A stretch of DNA of 64,000 nucleotides from DATDFB01 sp036522835 (lineage in GTDB: Bacteria > Acidobacteriota > Thermoanaerobaculia > Gp7-AA8), in contig DATDFB010000057.1 of the NCBI GenBank assembly GCA_036522835.1, forward strand, positions 1 to 64,000, written 5' to 3'. Under the pieces are notes generated by a model. That model searched no databases. It was not told the DNA's origin and worked only from the letters and a program-made list of their open reading frames with translations. Of this stretch, positions 56,742-64,000 are shown in pieces. A program made the translations under genes and the position numbers. Position 1 is the stretch's first letter; each line of letters starts with the position of its first letter.

Positions 56742-57889
56742 ACGAGCGCCAGCGCGCGCTGCACCTCCTCCGCCGCATCGAGCGCGAGCAGGCGTTTGCC
56801 GCGCCGCTTCTGGCCCAGGAATCCGGCTTCGTCCGCACGCTCGTCCTCGGCGTGCTGCGCTGGCGCTCGCGTCTCGACTTCGCCGTGTCGGCACACGCGA
56901 AACGAAAAATCGACGATCAAGTCCTCGATGTCCTCCGCCTCGGCGCGTACCAACTGCTCTTCATGGACATCGCCAAGTACGCCGCCGTCGCGGAGACAGT
57001 GGAGCTCGCGCCAAAGCATGCGCGCGGCTTCGTCAACGCGATGCTGCGGCGCGTGACGGACGTCGAGCCCAAAGATCTCGCCACCCGCACCGCCCACCCC
57101 CCCTGGCTGATCGCGCGCTGGGTGCGCCACTACGGCGAGGAGCGCGCCGCGCGCATCGCCGCCGCGAATCAGGAGCTGTCGTATCCGGACGTGATCGCGA
57201 ACGAGCCGCCGCCCGAGGCCACGCCGTCCGAGCTCGTCCCCGGCATGTGGAAGCTGCATGGATCCTCCGCCGACGTCGAAGGCATCGTTCTCGACGAAGG
57301 AAGCGCGGTCATCGGCGACCTCGCCGCGGCGACGTCAAACGACATTCTCGACCTCGCCGCCGCGCCGGGCGGGAAGAGCATCGTCGCGGCGCTGCGCGGG
57401 GCGCATGTGGTGAGCAACGATGTCTCGATTGGACGGCTGCTCGGCGGGCGCATGCTATGCGCCCCTACCGGTAGGGGCGCACGGCGTGCGCCCCTCGTTG
57501 TCTCCGACGCGCGGCAACCGCCGTTCCGAAGAACGTTCGACACCGTCCTCCTCGATGCGCCGTGCAGTGCCACCGGCACGATCCGCAAGAATCCGGAGCT
57601 GAAGTGGCGTCTGCGCGAGGAGGACCTGCCGTCGTTCGCGAAACTGCAGCGCGAGATGCTGGAAAGCGCCGTGCGCCTCGCAAAACGCTACGTCGTCTAC
57701 TCCACCTGCTCTCTCGAGCCCGAAGAAAACGACGAAGTCGTGAACGGATTCGAACGGGAAGACGCGGCGGGCTTCGTCAACGATAACGTCCGCCGCTGGG
57801 TCGAAGACGGCGTGCTCCGCCTCACGCCCGAGTCGGGCGCGGACGGCTTCACCGCGTTTGTGCTAAGAATTCCGCCCCATGCCGCGTGA
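56738..57889 (+). CDS. rsmB: 16S rRNA (cytosine-967) methyltransferase RsmB-like, with repeat insertion
   Basis: A 383-residue SAM-dependent m5C rRNA methyltransferase. The N-terminal NusB-like domain (residues 1-120) includes LRLGAYQLLFM and FVNAMLRRV. In the catalytic domain, ILDLAAAPGGKSIVAAL is motif I, VLLDAPCSATGTIRKNPELK carries the first catalytic Cys and VYSTCSLEPEENDEVV the second. Between motif I and the next strand the frame passes through a P5 double palindrome (GGRMLCAPTGRGARRAPL), adding about 17 residues to a normally short loop. It overlaps fmt and the following GH15 gene. Confidence 0.93.
   Translation: MNERQRALHLLRRIEREQAFAAPLLAQESGFVRTLVLGVLRWRSRLDFAVSAHAKRKIDDQVLDVLRLGAYQLLFMDIAKYAAVAETVELAPKHARGFVNAMLRRVTDVEPKDLATRTAHPPWLIARWVRHYGEERAARIAAANQELSYPDVIANEPPPEATPSELVPGMWKLHGSSADVEGIVLDEGSAVIGDLAAATSNDILDLAAAPGGKSIVAALRGAHVVSNDVSIGRLLGGRMLCAPTGRGARRAPLVVSDARQPPFRRTFDTVLLDAPCSATGTIRKNPELKWRLREEDLPSFAKLQREMLESAVRLAKRYVVYSTCSLEPEENDEVVNGFEREDAAGFVNDNVRRWVEDGVLRLTPESGADGFTAFVLRIPPHAA
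57445..57495. repeat. P5 palindromes inside rsmB
   Basis: GGGCGCATGCTATGCGCCCC joined through TACCGGTA to GGGGCGCACGGCGTGCGCCC: two P5-type hairpins back to back, read in frame. Confidence 0.9.
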
Positions 57890-59921
57890 CATCCCTGTTG
57901 GCAACGGCTCGTTGCTCGTTGCCTTCGATGCCAAGTACCGCCTCGCCGACATCTACTTCCCCCATGTCGGCCACGAGAACCACAGCGGCGCGCGCTTCCG
58001 CTTCGGCATCTTCGCCGACGGCGTTTGCAGTTGGATCGAGGACGACCGCTGGCAGCGCACGCTCGGGTACCTGCGCGACACGATCGTCAGCGACGTGGTG
58101 GCCGAGAACGCCGAGCTGGGCCTGCGCCTGCGCTGCCACGACGCCGTCGATGCCGACGCCAACGTCTACGTCCGCAAAATCGTGGTGCGCAACACGCGCG
58201 ACGACGCCCGCACGGTGAAGTTCTTCTTCCACCACGACTTCAACCTCTACGGCAACCCGAACGGCGACACGGCCATGTTCGATCCCGACTCGGCGAGCGT
58301 CATCCACTACAAGATGAAGCGCTACTTCCTCGTCAGCGCCGGCACGGATGCGCGCAGCGGCATCGACGAGTACGCATGCGGGCGGAGCGGCATCGGCGGC
58401 GAGGAGGGGACGTGGCGCGACGCCGAGGATGGCGCGCTGTCGATGAATGCCATTCAGCAGGGGTCGGTCGACTCGACGATCGCCATCAGCGTCGACATCG
58501 AAGCGCACGGCAGCGCCACCGTCTACTACTGGATCTGCGCCGGCGCGCGCTACGGCGAAGTGCGCGAGCTCGACCGCTACGTGCGCGAGGAGACGCCGGC
58601 GCGCATCATCGCCCGCACCGCGTCGCTTTGGTACACGTGGGTCAACAAGAACGGCGAGGATCTCTCCGACCTGCCCGAGGAGATCGGCGATCTCTACCGG
58701 CGCTCGCTCCTGGTCGTGCAGACGCAGTGCGACCACGAGGGCGGCATCACCGCCGCGAACGACTCCGACATCGAGTGGAGCCACAACGATCACTACTCGT
58801 ACGTCTGGCCGCGCGACGGCGCCTTCGTCGCCGACGCCATGGACCGCGCCGGCTTCCACGCCCTGGCGCGGCGCTTCCTACAGTTCGCGCACGACTCGAT
58901 CTCCAGCGAAGGCTACTTCCTGCACAAGTACGCGCCCGACGGCTCGGTGGCGTCGGCGTGGAACCCGTGGGTACGCCGCGGCAAGAAACAACTCCCCATT
59001 CAGGAAGACGAGACCGCGCTGATCCTCTGGCTCGTGGCGCGGCACTACGAGCGGACGCGCGACCTCGAGTTCGTCCGGGCCGTCTACCGGCGCCTGGTCG
59101 TGCAGCCGGCGGAGTTCATGATCGACTTCCGCGATCCGCTCACGCATCTGCCGCAGCCGTCGTTCGACATCTGGGAGGAGCGGCAGGGCGTCTTCACCTT
59201 CACCTGCGCCGCGGTCTCCGCGGGGTTGCGCGCCGCCTCGGAGCTCGCCAACCTGTTCAACGAGCAGGAGCGGCGCAACCGCTACGCGCGCGCGGCGGCC
59301 GAGGTGCGCGATGCCATCGTGCGGCATCTGTGGCTCGAACAGGAGGGGCGCTTCGCGCGCGGCCTGGCGCTGCGCGACGACGACACGCTCGAGCTCGACG
59401 CCACGATCGACGCCTCGGCGTTCGGTACGTTCTACCTCGACGTCTTTCCGGCGGAGAGCGCCATGGTGGAGGGCACGATGCGCGCCGTGCGCGAGGCGCT
59501 GTGGATCTCGACGGAGACCGGCGGCGTGGCCCGTTACGAGCGCGACCGCTACCAGCGCACGAGCAACGATGACGAGAGCATCGCCGGGAACCCGTGGCTG
59601 ATCTGCACGCTCTGGCTGGCCGAGCACGCCGTGGCGCGGGCGACGTCCGTGGCGGAGCTGCAATCGGCGCTCGACCTGGTGCGCTGGGCGCGCTCGAAGG
59701 CGCGGCCGTCGCTGGTGTTGCCCGAGCAGATCGATCCGTCGACGGGCGCGCCGCTCTCCGTCGCGCCGTTCACGTGGAGTCACGCGCAGGTGATCTCGGT
59801 CGTGCGCGGCTACCTCGACGCGCTTCGTTTTCTGCGCCGCGAATCGCGCGACAACGCCGCGCGCGGCGAGGAAAAAATCGCGCGCGATCATCCCGTTGAC
59901 AAACCGAAATGGTTTCCATAG
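57879..59921 (+). CDS. Glycoside hydrolase family 15-type protein (glucoamylase/trehalase-like)
   Basis: A 680-residue two-domain enzyme. The N-terminal beta-sandwich (residues 1-260, starting MPRDIPVGNGSLLVAFDAKY) is followed by an (alpha/alpha)6 barrel with DHYSYVWPRDGAFVADAMDR, IQEDETALILWLVARHYERT and LVLPEQIDPSTGAP, the last carrying the probable catalytic Glu. GH15 proteins release glucose from starch-like glucans or split trehalose. No signal peptide is present, so a cytoplasmic role in glycogen or trehalose turnover is likely. It overlaps rsmB by 11 bases. The HU promoter lies at its 3' end. Confidence 0.9.
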   Translation: MPRDIPVGNGSLLVAFDAKYRLADIYFPHVGHENHSGARFRFGIFADGVCSWIEDDRWQRTLGYLRDTIVSDVVAENAELGLRLRCHDAVDADANVYVRKIVVRNTRDDARTVKFFFHHDFNLYGNPNGDTAMFDPDSASVIHYKMKRYFLVSAGTDARSGIDEYACGRSGIGGEEGTWRDAEDGALSMNAIQQGSVDSTIAISVDIEAHGSATVYYWICAGARYGEVRELDRYVREETPARIIARTASLWYTWVNKNGEDLSDLPEEIGDLYRRSLLVVQTQCDHEGGITAANDSDIEWSHNDHYSYVWPRDGAFVADAMDRAGFHALARRFLQFAHDSISSEGYFLHKYAPDGSVASAWNPWVRRGKKQLPIQEDETALILWLVARHYERTRDLEFVRAVYRRLVVQPAEFMIDFRDPLTHLPQPSFDIWEERQGVFTFTCAAVSAGLRAASELANLFNEQERRNRYARAAAEVRDAIVRHLWLEQEGRFARGLALRDDDTLELDATIDASAFGTFYLDVFPAESAMVEGTMRAVREALWISTETGGVARYERDRYQRTSNDDESIAGNPWLICTLWLAEHAVARATSVAELQSALDLVRWARSKARPSLVLPEQIDPSTGAPLSVAPFTWSHAQVISVVRGYLDALRFLRRESRDNAARGEEKIARDHPVDKPKWFP

Positions 59922-59924
59922 ATT
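59896..59924 (+). promoter_or_regulatory. Sigma70-type promoter of the HU gene
   Basis: A perfect -35 box TTGACA (59896-59901), a 17-base spacer and a -10-like TAGATT (59919-59924) in the last codons and just past the stop of the GH15 gene. The expected start point is about 40 bases before the HU ATG, which has an AGGAGGA ribosome site. Confidence 0.7.
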
Positions 59925-59972
59925 GTCGAAACCGGCTTAAAACAAGGGGTTTCGCACAGGAGGAAGGCGTAT

Positions 59973-60278
59973 ATGGCAGGAAAAGGTGACGTCATCAACG
60001 AGATCGCCGACCAGGCTGGGATCTCGAAGAAGGAAGCGGCCGCAGCGTTCGACGCATTCGTCAGCTACATCTCCGGCTCGTGCCAGCGAGGCGAGCGCTG
60101 CTCGATCCCAGGGCTCGGCAGCTTCTCCGTCTCGCAGCGCAAGGCGCGCGAGGGCCGCAACCCCCGCACGAACGAAAAGATCACCATCCCGGCATCGAAG
60201 AACGTCCGCTTCAAGGCCGGCAAGGACCTCAAGGACGCCGTAAACGTTTCCGGTAAGCGGGGGTCGAAGAAGAAGTAG
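59973..60278 (+). CDS. HU/IHF-family DNA-binding protein
   Basis: A 101-residue nucleoid protein. The start MAGKGDVINEIADQAGISKK is followed by the HU body: IPGLGSFSVSQRKAREGRNP, then RTNEKITIPASKNVRFKAGK, with the DNA-intercalating proline turn in GRNPRTNE. The tail is basic (VSGKRGSKKK). It would bend and compact DNA. It has a strong AGGAGGA ribosome site and a near-consensus promoter in front and a terminator behind, so it is an independently expressed, probably abundant protein. Confidence 0.95.
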   Translation: MAGKGDVINEIADQAGISKKEAAAAFDAFVSYISGSCQRGERCSIPGLGSFSVSQRKAREGRNPRTNEKITIPASKNVRFKAGKDLKDAVNVSGKRGSKKK

Positions 60279-60311
60279 CCCGTCACCTGCCAGAAGCCTG
60301 CGATGAACGAG

Positions 60312-60340
60312 CGCTCCGGGAAGCCGGAGCGTTTTTCGTT
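60312..60340 (+). terminator. Rho-independent terminator after HU
   Basis: CGCTCCGG (60312-60319) pairs with CCGGAGCG (60324-60331) around a GAAG tetraloop, followed by TTTTTCGTTT. It is 34 bases past the HU stop. Confidence 0.9.
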
Positions 60341-60620
60341 TAAGTTGTTAGGTTCGCAGGTTGTTACGTTCTTCACCGATCGAAGAGCGCACGCTTCCGA
60401 TCGAAGAACGAACGCTTCAATCGGAATCGTGCGCTCTTCGATTTTAATCGTACGCTCTTCGATCTTTATCGCGCGCTCTTCGATCTTTATCGCGCGCTCT
60501 TCGATCGGAATCGCGCGCTCTTCGATCGGAATGGCGCACTCTTCGATCGGAATCGTGCGTTCTTCGGTTGCAAGCGTGCGTTCTTCGAAAACAACCTAAG
60601 AACTCAACAACTTAACAACC
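60341..60620. repeat. Array of 21-base repeats bounded by P4-type inverted ends
   Basis: About nine direct copies of a 21-base unit like CTTCGATCGGAATCGCGCGCT occur, with CTTCG starting at 60436, 60457, 60478, 60499, 60520, 60541, 60562 and 60583, exactly 21 apart. The first two units (GATCGAAGAGCGCACGCTTC type, near 60380 and 60400) are inverted. The outer edges are TAAGTTGTTAGGTT and AACTCAACAACTTAACAACC, an inverted pair resembling P4. Because 21 is seven codons, one frame gives a heptapeptide repeat (RSSIGIV, RSSIFIA); there is no sign that it is translated. Otherwise nothing lies between HU and the dNTPase gene. Confidence 0.85.
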
Positions 60621-60628
60621 GGATCACC

Positions 60629-61654
60629 TCAAACCCACGCCCGCGGTACGAACAACGTCTCATACAACTTGATCGCGTACCGATCCGTCATCCCGGCCAC
60701 GAAGTCGATGGCCAGCCGCTCGGTCGTCTCTTCGCTGTTCACCGGCAGGTACTCCTCGGGGTGGGCGACGACGTACTCGAAGAGCGCGGTGACGATGCGC
60801 TTCGCTTTTTCCAATTCGTCGCGCACGGCGGGGATGAGGTACATGTGCTCGAACATGTAGCGGCGTAGCTCTTCGAGCGCCTCCAGCACCTCGGCCGACA
60901 TGCGGATCGCCTCGTAGCCGCAGGCGAGCGTCTGGGCGACGACGTCGCGCACCATGCGGTCGATGCGCTGGCTGCCGGTGGGGCCGAGCGTGTCGCGGAT
61001 CGCCTTCGGGATGTCGTCCTCGGTCAAGAGGCCGGCGCGGATGCCGTCGTCGATGTCGTGGTTCACGTAGGCGACGATGTCGGAGATGCGCACGATGTCG
61101 CCCTCGAGCGTGAGCGCCCGGGAGCGCGGCCGCGAGCGCAGCAACTCTCCCTTCTCGCCCTTCGAATGTTTGAGGATGCCGTCGCGCACTTCGATCGTGA
61201 GGTTGAGGCCGCGGCCGTCGTTCTCCAGCACCTCCACGACGCGCACCGACTGCCGGTAGTGATCGAAGCCGCCGCGCACGAGCTTATTGAGCGCCGCCTC
61301 GCCGGCGTGCCCGAACGCGGAGTGCCCGAGGTCGTGGCCGAGACCGATGGCCTCGGTGAGCACTTCGTTGAGGCGCAGCGACTTCGCGATCGTGCGCGCG
61401 ATCTGCGTCACCTCCAGCACGTGCGTCAGGCGCGTGCGGTAGTGGTCGCCCTCGGGTGCGAGGAACACCTGCGTCTTGTGCTTGAGGCGCCGGAAGGCCT
61501 TGCAGTGAATGATGCGGTCGCGGTCGCGCTGGTAGGAGGGGCGGAGGTCGTCCTCCGGCTCGGCGCGGTCGCGGCCGCGCGTGCCGGCGCTCTTCGCGGC
61601 GCGCGGGTGAAACGTCTCGGCTTCGATTTGCTCGAGGGTCTCGCGGATCGTCAC
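60629..61654 (-). CDS. dNTP triphosphohydrolase-like HD-domain protein
   Basis: A 341-residue enzyme of the Dgt family, which hydrolyses deoxynucleoside triphosphates (often dGTP) to nucleoside and triphosphate. HD-domain metal ligands: RLTHVLEVTQIARTIAKSL (His), IGLGHDLGHSAFGHAGE (His-Asp) and RISDIVAYVNHDIDDG (Asp). The N-terminus has the typical YQRDRDRIIHCKAFRRLKHK segment and LAPEGDHYRTR. It is cytoplasmic, shorter than E. coli Dgt and like the bacterial type 2 enzymes. The gene in front (61668) is 13 bases away on the same strand. Confidence 0.94.
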   Translation of the reverse strand: MTIRETLEQIEAETFHPRAAKSAGTRGRDRAEPEDDLRPSYQRDRDRIIHCKAFRRLKHKTQVFLAPEGDHYRTRLTHVLEVTQIARTIAKSLRLNEVLTEAIGLGHDLGHSAFGHAGEAALNKLVRGGFDHYRQSVRVVEVLENDGRGLNLTIEVRDGILKHSKGEKGELLRSRPRSRALTLEGDIVRISDIVAYVNHDIDDGIRAGLLTEDDIPKAIRDTLGPTGSQRIDRMVRDVVAQTLACGYEAIRMSAEVLEALEELRRYMFEHMYLIPAVRDELEKAKRIVTALFEYVVAHPEEYLPVNSEETTERLAIDFVAGMTDRYAIKLYETLFVPRAWV

Positions 61655-61667
61655 CGCGGCAATCGTA

Positions 61668-63242
61668 TCAGTGCCGCGCCGCGCGGCGGCGCACGTTCGG
61701 CGCCGGCGGGATCACCAGCAGCGTCACGCTCTTCGCCGGCAGCGTGAGCGAGAGCGCGCCGCCGCTGACGGCGACGTCGGCTAGGCGCGCGACGTGAGTG
61801 CCGGAGGCGAGCTGCCACCGCTGCGCGTTCGCGGCGGCGTTGAAGTTCGACAACTTGACGGCTGCCGCCGTCGTGCCGCTGAGGACTTTCACGATCATCA
61901 CCGTGAGCGCGTTGTCGGACGAGCGCTGCGCGGCGAAGACGGCGACATCGTCCGGATTCGGGCCGCCGGCGCCGACCGAGGTGTCGCCGAACGCCGACTT
62001 CGCGCCGTCGTAGTTGCGATAGATCTTGATCGCGTCGTACGCCGGCGAGCCGGCAGCGGGCGTCGTCCAGCGCGCGGCGAGGTCGAGGCCCTCGCGGCCG
62101 AAGATGCCGAGGACGTCCGCCTGCGCCGTGGCGCCGTTCATGTTCCCCTCGGCGCCCCAGTTGTACTCGGTGATCCCGATCGGCAGTCCCGCCGCCCACT
62201 CGCGCATGCGCGGAATCAGCCGCACCGTGTCGCCGATCCACGACTCATCGACGTACTTCGGGTCCCACAGCGAGCGCGTGGAGCGGTTGCGGCGGAGCTG
62301 CATGGCCGTGGAGAGGTCGTCGCTGAGCTCGCCGCTTTGCGGGTAATAGTGCACGGTGACGACGTCGAGCAGCCCGCGCAACTGCGAGACGAGCCACGGC
62401 ACGGACTCCGCGCCGCCGTGCGCCGTGCGGTCGGGAAAGCTCGACCAGTCGTGCGCCGCGGCCCACTGCTGGTCGTAGCCGCTGTAGAAGTACCCGGCCC
62501 AGCCCCACTCCTCGGGGCCGCAGATCAGCGCATTCGGGTCGGTGGCGCGGATGCGCTGGGCGTGATCGCGCATCTTCGCCAGCACTTCGTCCATCGTTGC
62601 GCCGGCCGGGTGCACGTCGCGGTGCGTGGCGTGCCAGATCGACGGCTCGTTGTCGAGCAGGTACCAGCGCACGCCGCCCCACTGCGTGACGAGATGTTGC
62701 ACCCAGGCCTGCTGGAAGAGCGCGTCGACCGGCATGTTCGCGTCGTTTGGATCGTTGCCGCCGATCTCGCTGCCGTTCGCGCGCACGCCGTTGCCGGCGT
62801 CAGGCATGTATGGGTCGGTGGACTGCTGCGCGCCGTACTTCGCCACGGAGAAGCTCGCCAGCTTGGCGCGGTTCGGACCGAGCTTCGCCGTCCAGCCGAT
62901 CATGGGGATGGTGATCATCGGCTGCGCGCCGGCCGACTTCGTGTCGCGGATGAACGCGTCGGCGCTCTCGCCGGCGAGCGCGCTGGTCTCGCCGATCGAC
63001 TCGTAGAACCAGTCGGCGGCGCGGTTGGCGGCGTTGAGCTGCCAGTTGTAGCGCGTCGCGGCGTTGCCGCCGGAGCGGTTCAGCGGGACGTTGAGGTCGG
63101 CCAGTTGCGCCGCCGTGGCGAAGGCGACCCCGTAGACGTTCGGATTGATCGGATGGCGATTCGCGGCCGCGTCGACGTTGATGGCGATCTGCGCGAAAAG
63201 CGCCGGCGCGAAGAAGAGCGCGGCGAGCACACTCCAGCCCAA
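61668..63242 (-). CDS. Glycoside hydrolase family 44-like secreted endoglucanase/xyloglucanase
   Basis: A 524-residue exported enzyme. A hydrophobic signal (GWSVLAALFFAPALFAQ) is followed by INVDAAANRHPINPNVYGVA and NRSGGNAATRYNWQLNA, typical GH44 N-terminal segments. The acid-base Glu is in WYLLDNEPSIWHATHRDVHP and the nucleophile Glu in IGITEYNWGAEG. A beta-sandwich C-terminal part completes the GH44 fold. It probably cuts beta-1,4-glucans or xyloglucan outside the cytoplasm. The only start that fits is TTG at 63242, with a stop codon 15 codons upstream, so the n-region is unusually uncharged. Confidence 0.88.
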   Translation of the reverse strand: MGWSVLAALFFAPALFAQIAINVDAAANRHPINPNVYGVAFATAAQLADLNVPLNRSGGNAATRYNWQLNAANRAADWFYESIGETSALAGESADAFIRDTKSAGAQPMITIPMIGWTAKLGPNRAKLASFSVAKYGAQQSTDPYMPDAGNGVRANGSEIGGNDPNDANMPVDALFQQAWVQHLVTQWGGVRWYLLDNEPSIWHATHRDVHPAGATMDEVLAKMRDHAQRIRATDPNALICGPEEWGWAGYFYSGYDQQWAAAHDWSSFPDRTAHGGAESVPWLVSQLRGLLDVVTVHYYPQSGELSDDLSTAMQLRRNRSTRSLWDPKYVDESWIGDTVRLIPRMREWAAGLPIGITEYNWGAEGNMNGATAQADVLGIFGREGLDLAARWTTPAAGSPAYDAIKIYRNYDGAKSAFGDTSVGAGGPNPDDVAVFAAQRSSDNALTVMIVKVLSGTTAAAVKLSNFNAAANAQRWQLASGTHVARLADVAVSGGALSLTLPAKSVTLLVIPPAPNVRRRAARH

Positions 63243-63328
63243 GTACGCCGGCCAGTGCGTGTGAGCGTTCGCGCCGTGAAGGATTGGGGCAATCTAGGCT
63301 TCCGTCGCTGGAGAAGAGGTGAGCCAGC

Positions 63329-63760
63329 TCACAAACGGAGCTCCAGGAAGCGCGAGCCCTCGACGGGATTGAAGCGATACGGCGCGATGTCGGTGAAGCC
63401 GAGCTCCTCGTACAGCGCCATGGCCGCGCGCATCTGCGGCAGCGTATCGAGGCGCATCCGCTCGTAGCCGCGGCGCCGCGCCTCGGCGATGACGGCCTCC
63501 GCCAGCGCGCGGCCGAGGCCGCGGCCGCGGGCGGTGGGGCGGACGTAGAGGCGCTTCATCTCGCAGATGCGCTCGTCAATCCGGCGCAGCGCCACACAGC
63601 CGCCGGCGTCGCCGGCGACGAAGATGCACTCGTAAAACTCGCCGAGATGCGCGAGCTCGTCGTCGAAGTTCTGGAATCCGAGGTCGACGCCGAGCGACGC
63701 CGCGTACTCGAGGAAGAGCTCGCGGACGACGCCGAGATCGCGCGCGGGAGCGATGGTCAT
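63329..63760 (-). CDS. GNAT-family N-acetyltransferase
   Basis: A 143-residue acetyltransferase. The acetyl-CoA loop is LYVRPTARGRGLGRALAEAV, followed by AEARRRGYERMRLDTLPQMR and ALYEELGFTDIAPY, the standard GNAT ending. The N-terminus (TIAPARDLGVVRELFLEYAA) matches a subgroup often annotated as general acetyltransferases. Substrate unknown. It runs divergently from the partial methyltransferase, with only 9 bases between the two start codons, so their promoters must lie inside each other's coding ends or the starts are further in. Confidence 0.88.
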   Translation of the reverse strand: MTIAPARDLGVVRELFLEYAASLGVDLGFQNFDDELAHLGEFYECIFVAGDAGGCVALRRIDERICEMKRLYVRPTARGRGLGRALAEAVIAEARRRGYERMRLDTLPQMRAAMALYEELGFTDIAPYRFNPVEGSRFLELRL

Positions 63761-63769
63761 TCGCCGATA

Positions 63770-64000
63770 ATGCGCAGCGCTTCGATGCGACGCAAGCTGA
63801 TGGAGATCCTCGCGGAGCCCGGCACGGGCGCGCCGCTGCGGCTGGAGGTGACGCGCGGCTCCGGCGACGTCGTCGAGGAAGGCGCGCTCGTCTCCGAGAC
63901 GAAGCGCTATCCGATCGCCGGCGGCATTCCGCGCTTCGTCGAGCCCGACAACTACGCGGCGTCGTTCGGCCAGCAGTGGAACGCCTTCCGCGAAGTGCAG
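63770..64000 (+). CDS. Start of a Trm112-headed SAM methyltransferase, cut by the window end
   Basis: Seventy-seven codons are visible, open to the last base. The segment RRKLMEILAEPGTGAPLRLE through SETKRYPIAGGIPRFVEPDN resembles the Trm112-like head found at the N-terminus of many class I methyltransferases, and ASFGQQWNAFREVQ is the junction motif (ASFGxQWxxF) leading into that catalytic domain. The usual zinc cysteines of the head are absent here. ATG 63770 is assumed; 63785 is possible. The catalytic domain lies outside the window. Confidence 0.75.
   Translation, partial: MRSASMRRKLMEILAEPGTGAPLRLEVTRGSGDVVEEGALVSETKRYPIAGGIPRFVEPDNYAASFGQQWNAFREVQ

Noticed and set aside
60303..60599. 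A 98-codon frame with heptapeptide repeats (RSSIGIV type)
   Set aside because: It arises from the 21-base period of the repeat array, starts inside the HU terminator hairpin and has no ribosome site.
60341..60620. CRISPR array
   Set aside because: The units are 21 bases with no unique spacers, the variation lies inside the unit and no cas gene is present.
1..64000. tRNA, rRNA, riboswitch or prophage/IS transposase genes
   Set aside because: I looked for conserved cloverleaf, rRNA and transposase motifs while reading and saw none; a dedicated search could still find a weak one.

Overview
The window is 64 kb of high-GC, very gene-dense bacterial chromosome. The gene content points to a Gram-negative member of the Acidobacteriota or a close relative. 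It has a complete bacillithiol operon (bshC-bshB1-bshA), an MglA-type gliding GTPase, a cytoplasmic Ser/Thr kinase with TolB-like and TPR domains, a secreted VWA-domain protein of the acidobacterial type, outer-membrane proteins, and several ECF sigma/anti-sigma pairs. This placement is inferred from gene families; there is no rRNA in the window. Co-directional genes usually overlap by 4 bases (ATGA, GTGA, TTGA), so most blocks are translationally coupled operons.

Layout. 1-2.5 kb: a truncated S10 peptidase and a UPF0175/DUF3368 pair. 2.5-4.3 kb (minus): ECF sigma, zinc-finger anti-sigma and a mini-secretin-like protein, ending at a strong terminator. 4.4-7.2 kb: purD, purE and a cation efflux pump. 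7.2-9.8 kb (minus): two secreted proteins. 9.9-11.8 kb: Spy-like protein, ECF sigma, membrane anti-sigma and a second Spy/CnrX-like protein. 11.8-20.6 kb: a zinc-ribbon kinase-like ATPase, 3-hydroxyacyl-CoA dehydrogenase, a TPR protein, a third ECF module, an O-antigen ligase and a Trm112-like protein. 20.6-26.8 kb: glycosyltransferase, then a minus-strand set (kinase, KDPG-type aldolase, LigB dioxygenase-RidA fusion, arylformamidase) that looks like kynurenine/aminophenol catabolism. 26.8-31.7 kb: mglA, a methyltransferase and bshC-B1-A. 31.7-45.5 kb: lytic transglycosylase, proS, envelope proteins, LTA-synthase-like sulfatase and hflX. 45.5-50.7 kb: GNAT, hemX/ccsA, hemA, hemC and a cobA-hemD fusion. 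51-59.9 kb: a giant membrane protein, an Sfp-type transferase, fmt, rsmB and a GH15 enzyme. 60-64 kb: HU, a dNTPase, a GH44 enzyme, a GNAT and the start of a methyltransferase.

The most unusual feature is a dense population of short palindromic repeats of at least seven families (called P1-P7 here), plus two arrays of degenerate 21-base units. They fill the short intergenic gaps, and they also sit in frame inside conserved genes (hemC, rsmB, bshC, a sulfatase, a polytopic membrane protein, an Sfp-type transferase, a kinase-like protein). In places they supply stop codons (purE, proS), start codons (a CDF transporter) and, in one case, a whole signal peptide. Similar palindromes occur in other bacteria, and Rickettsia palindromic elements are the closest described precedent for in-frame insertion. 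The number of families and of coding insertions here is striking.
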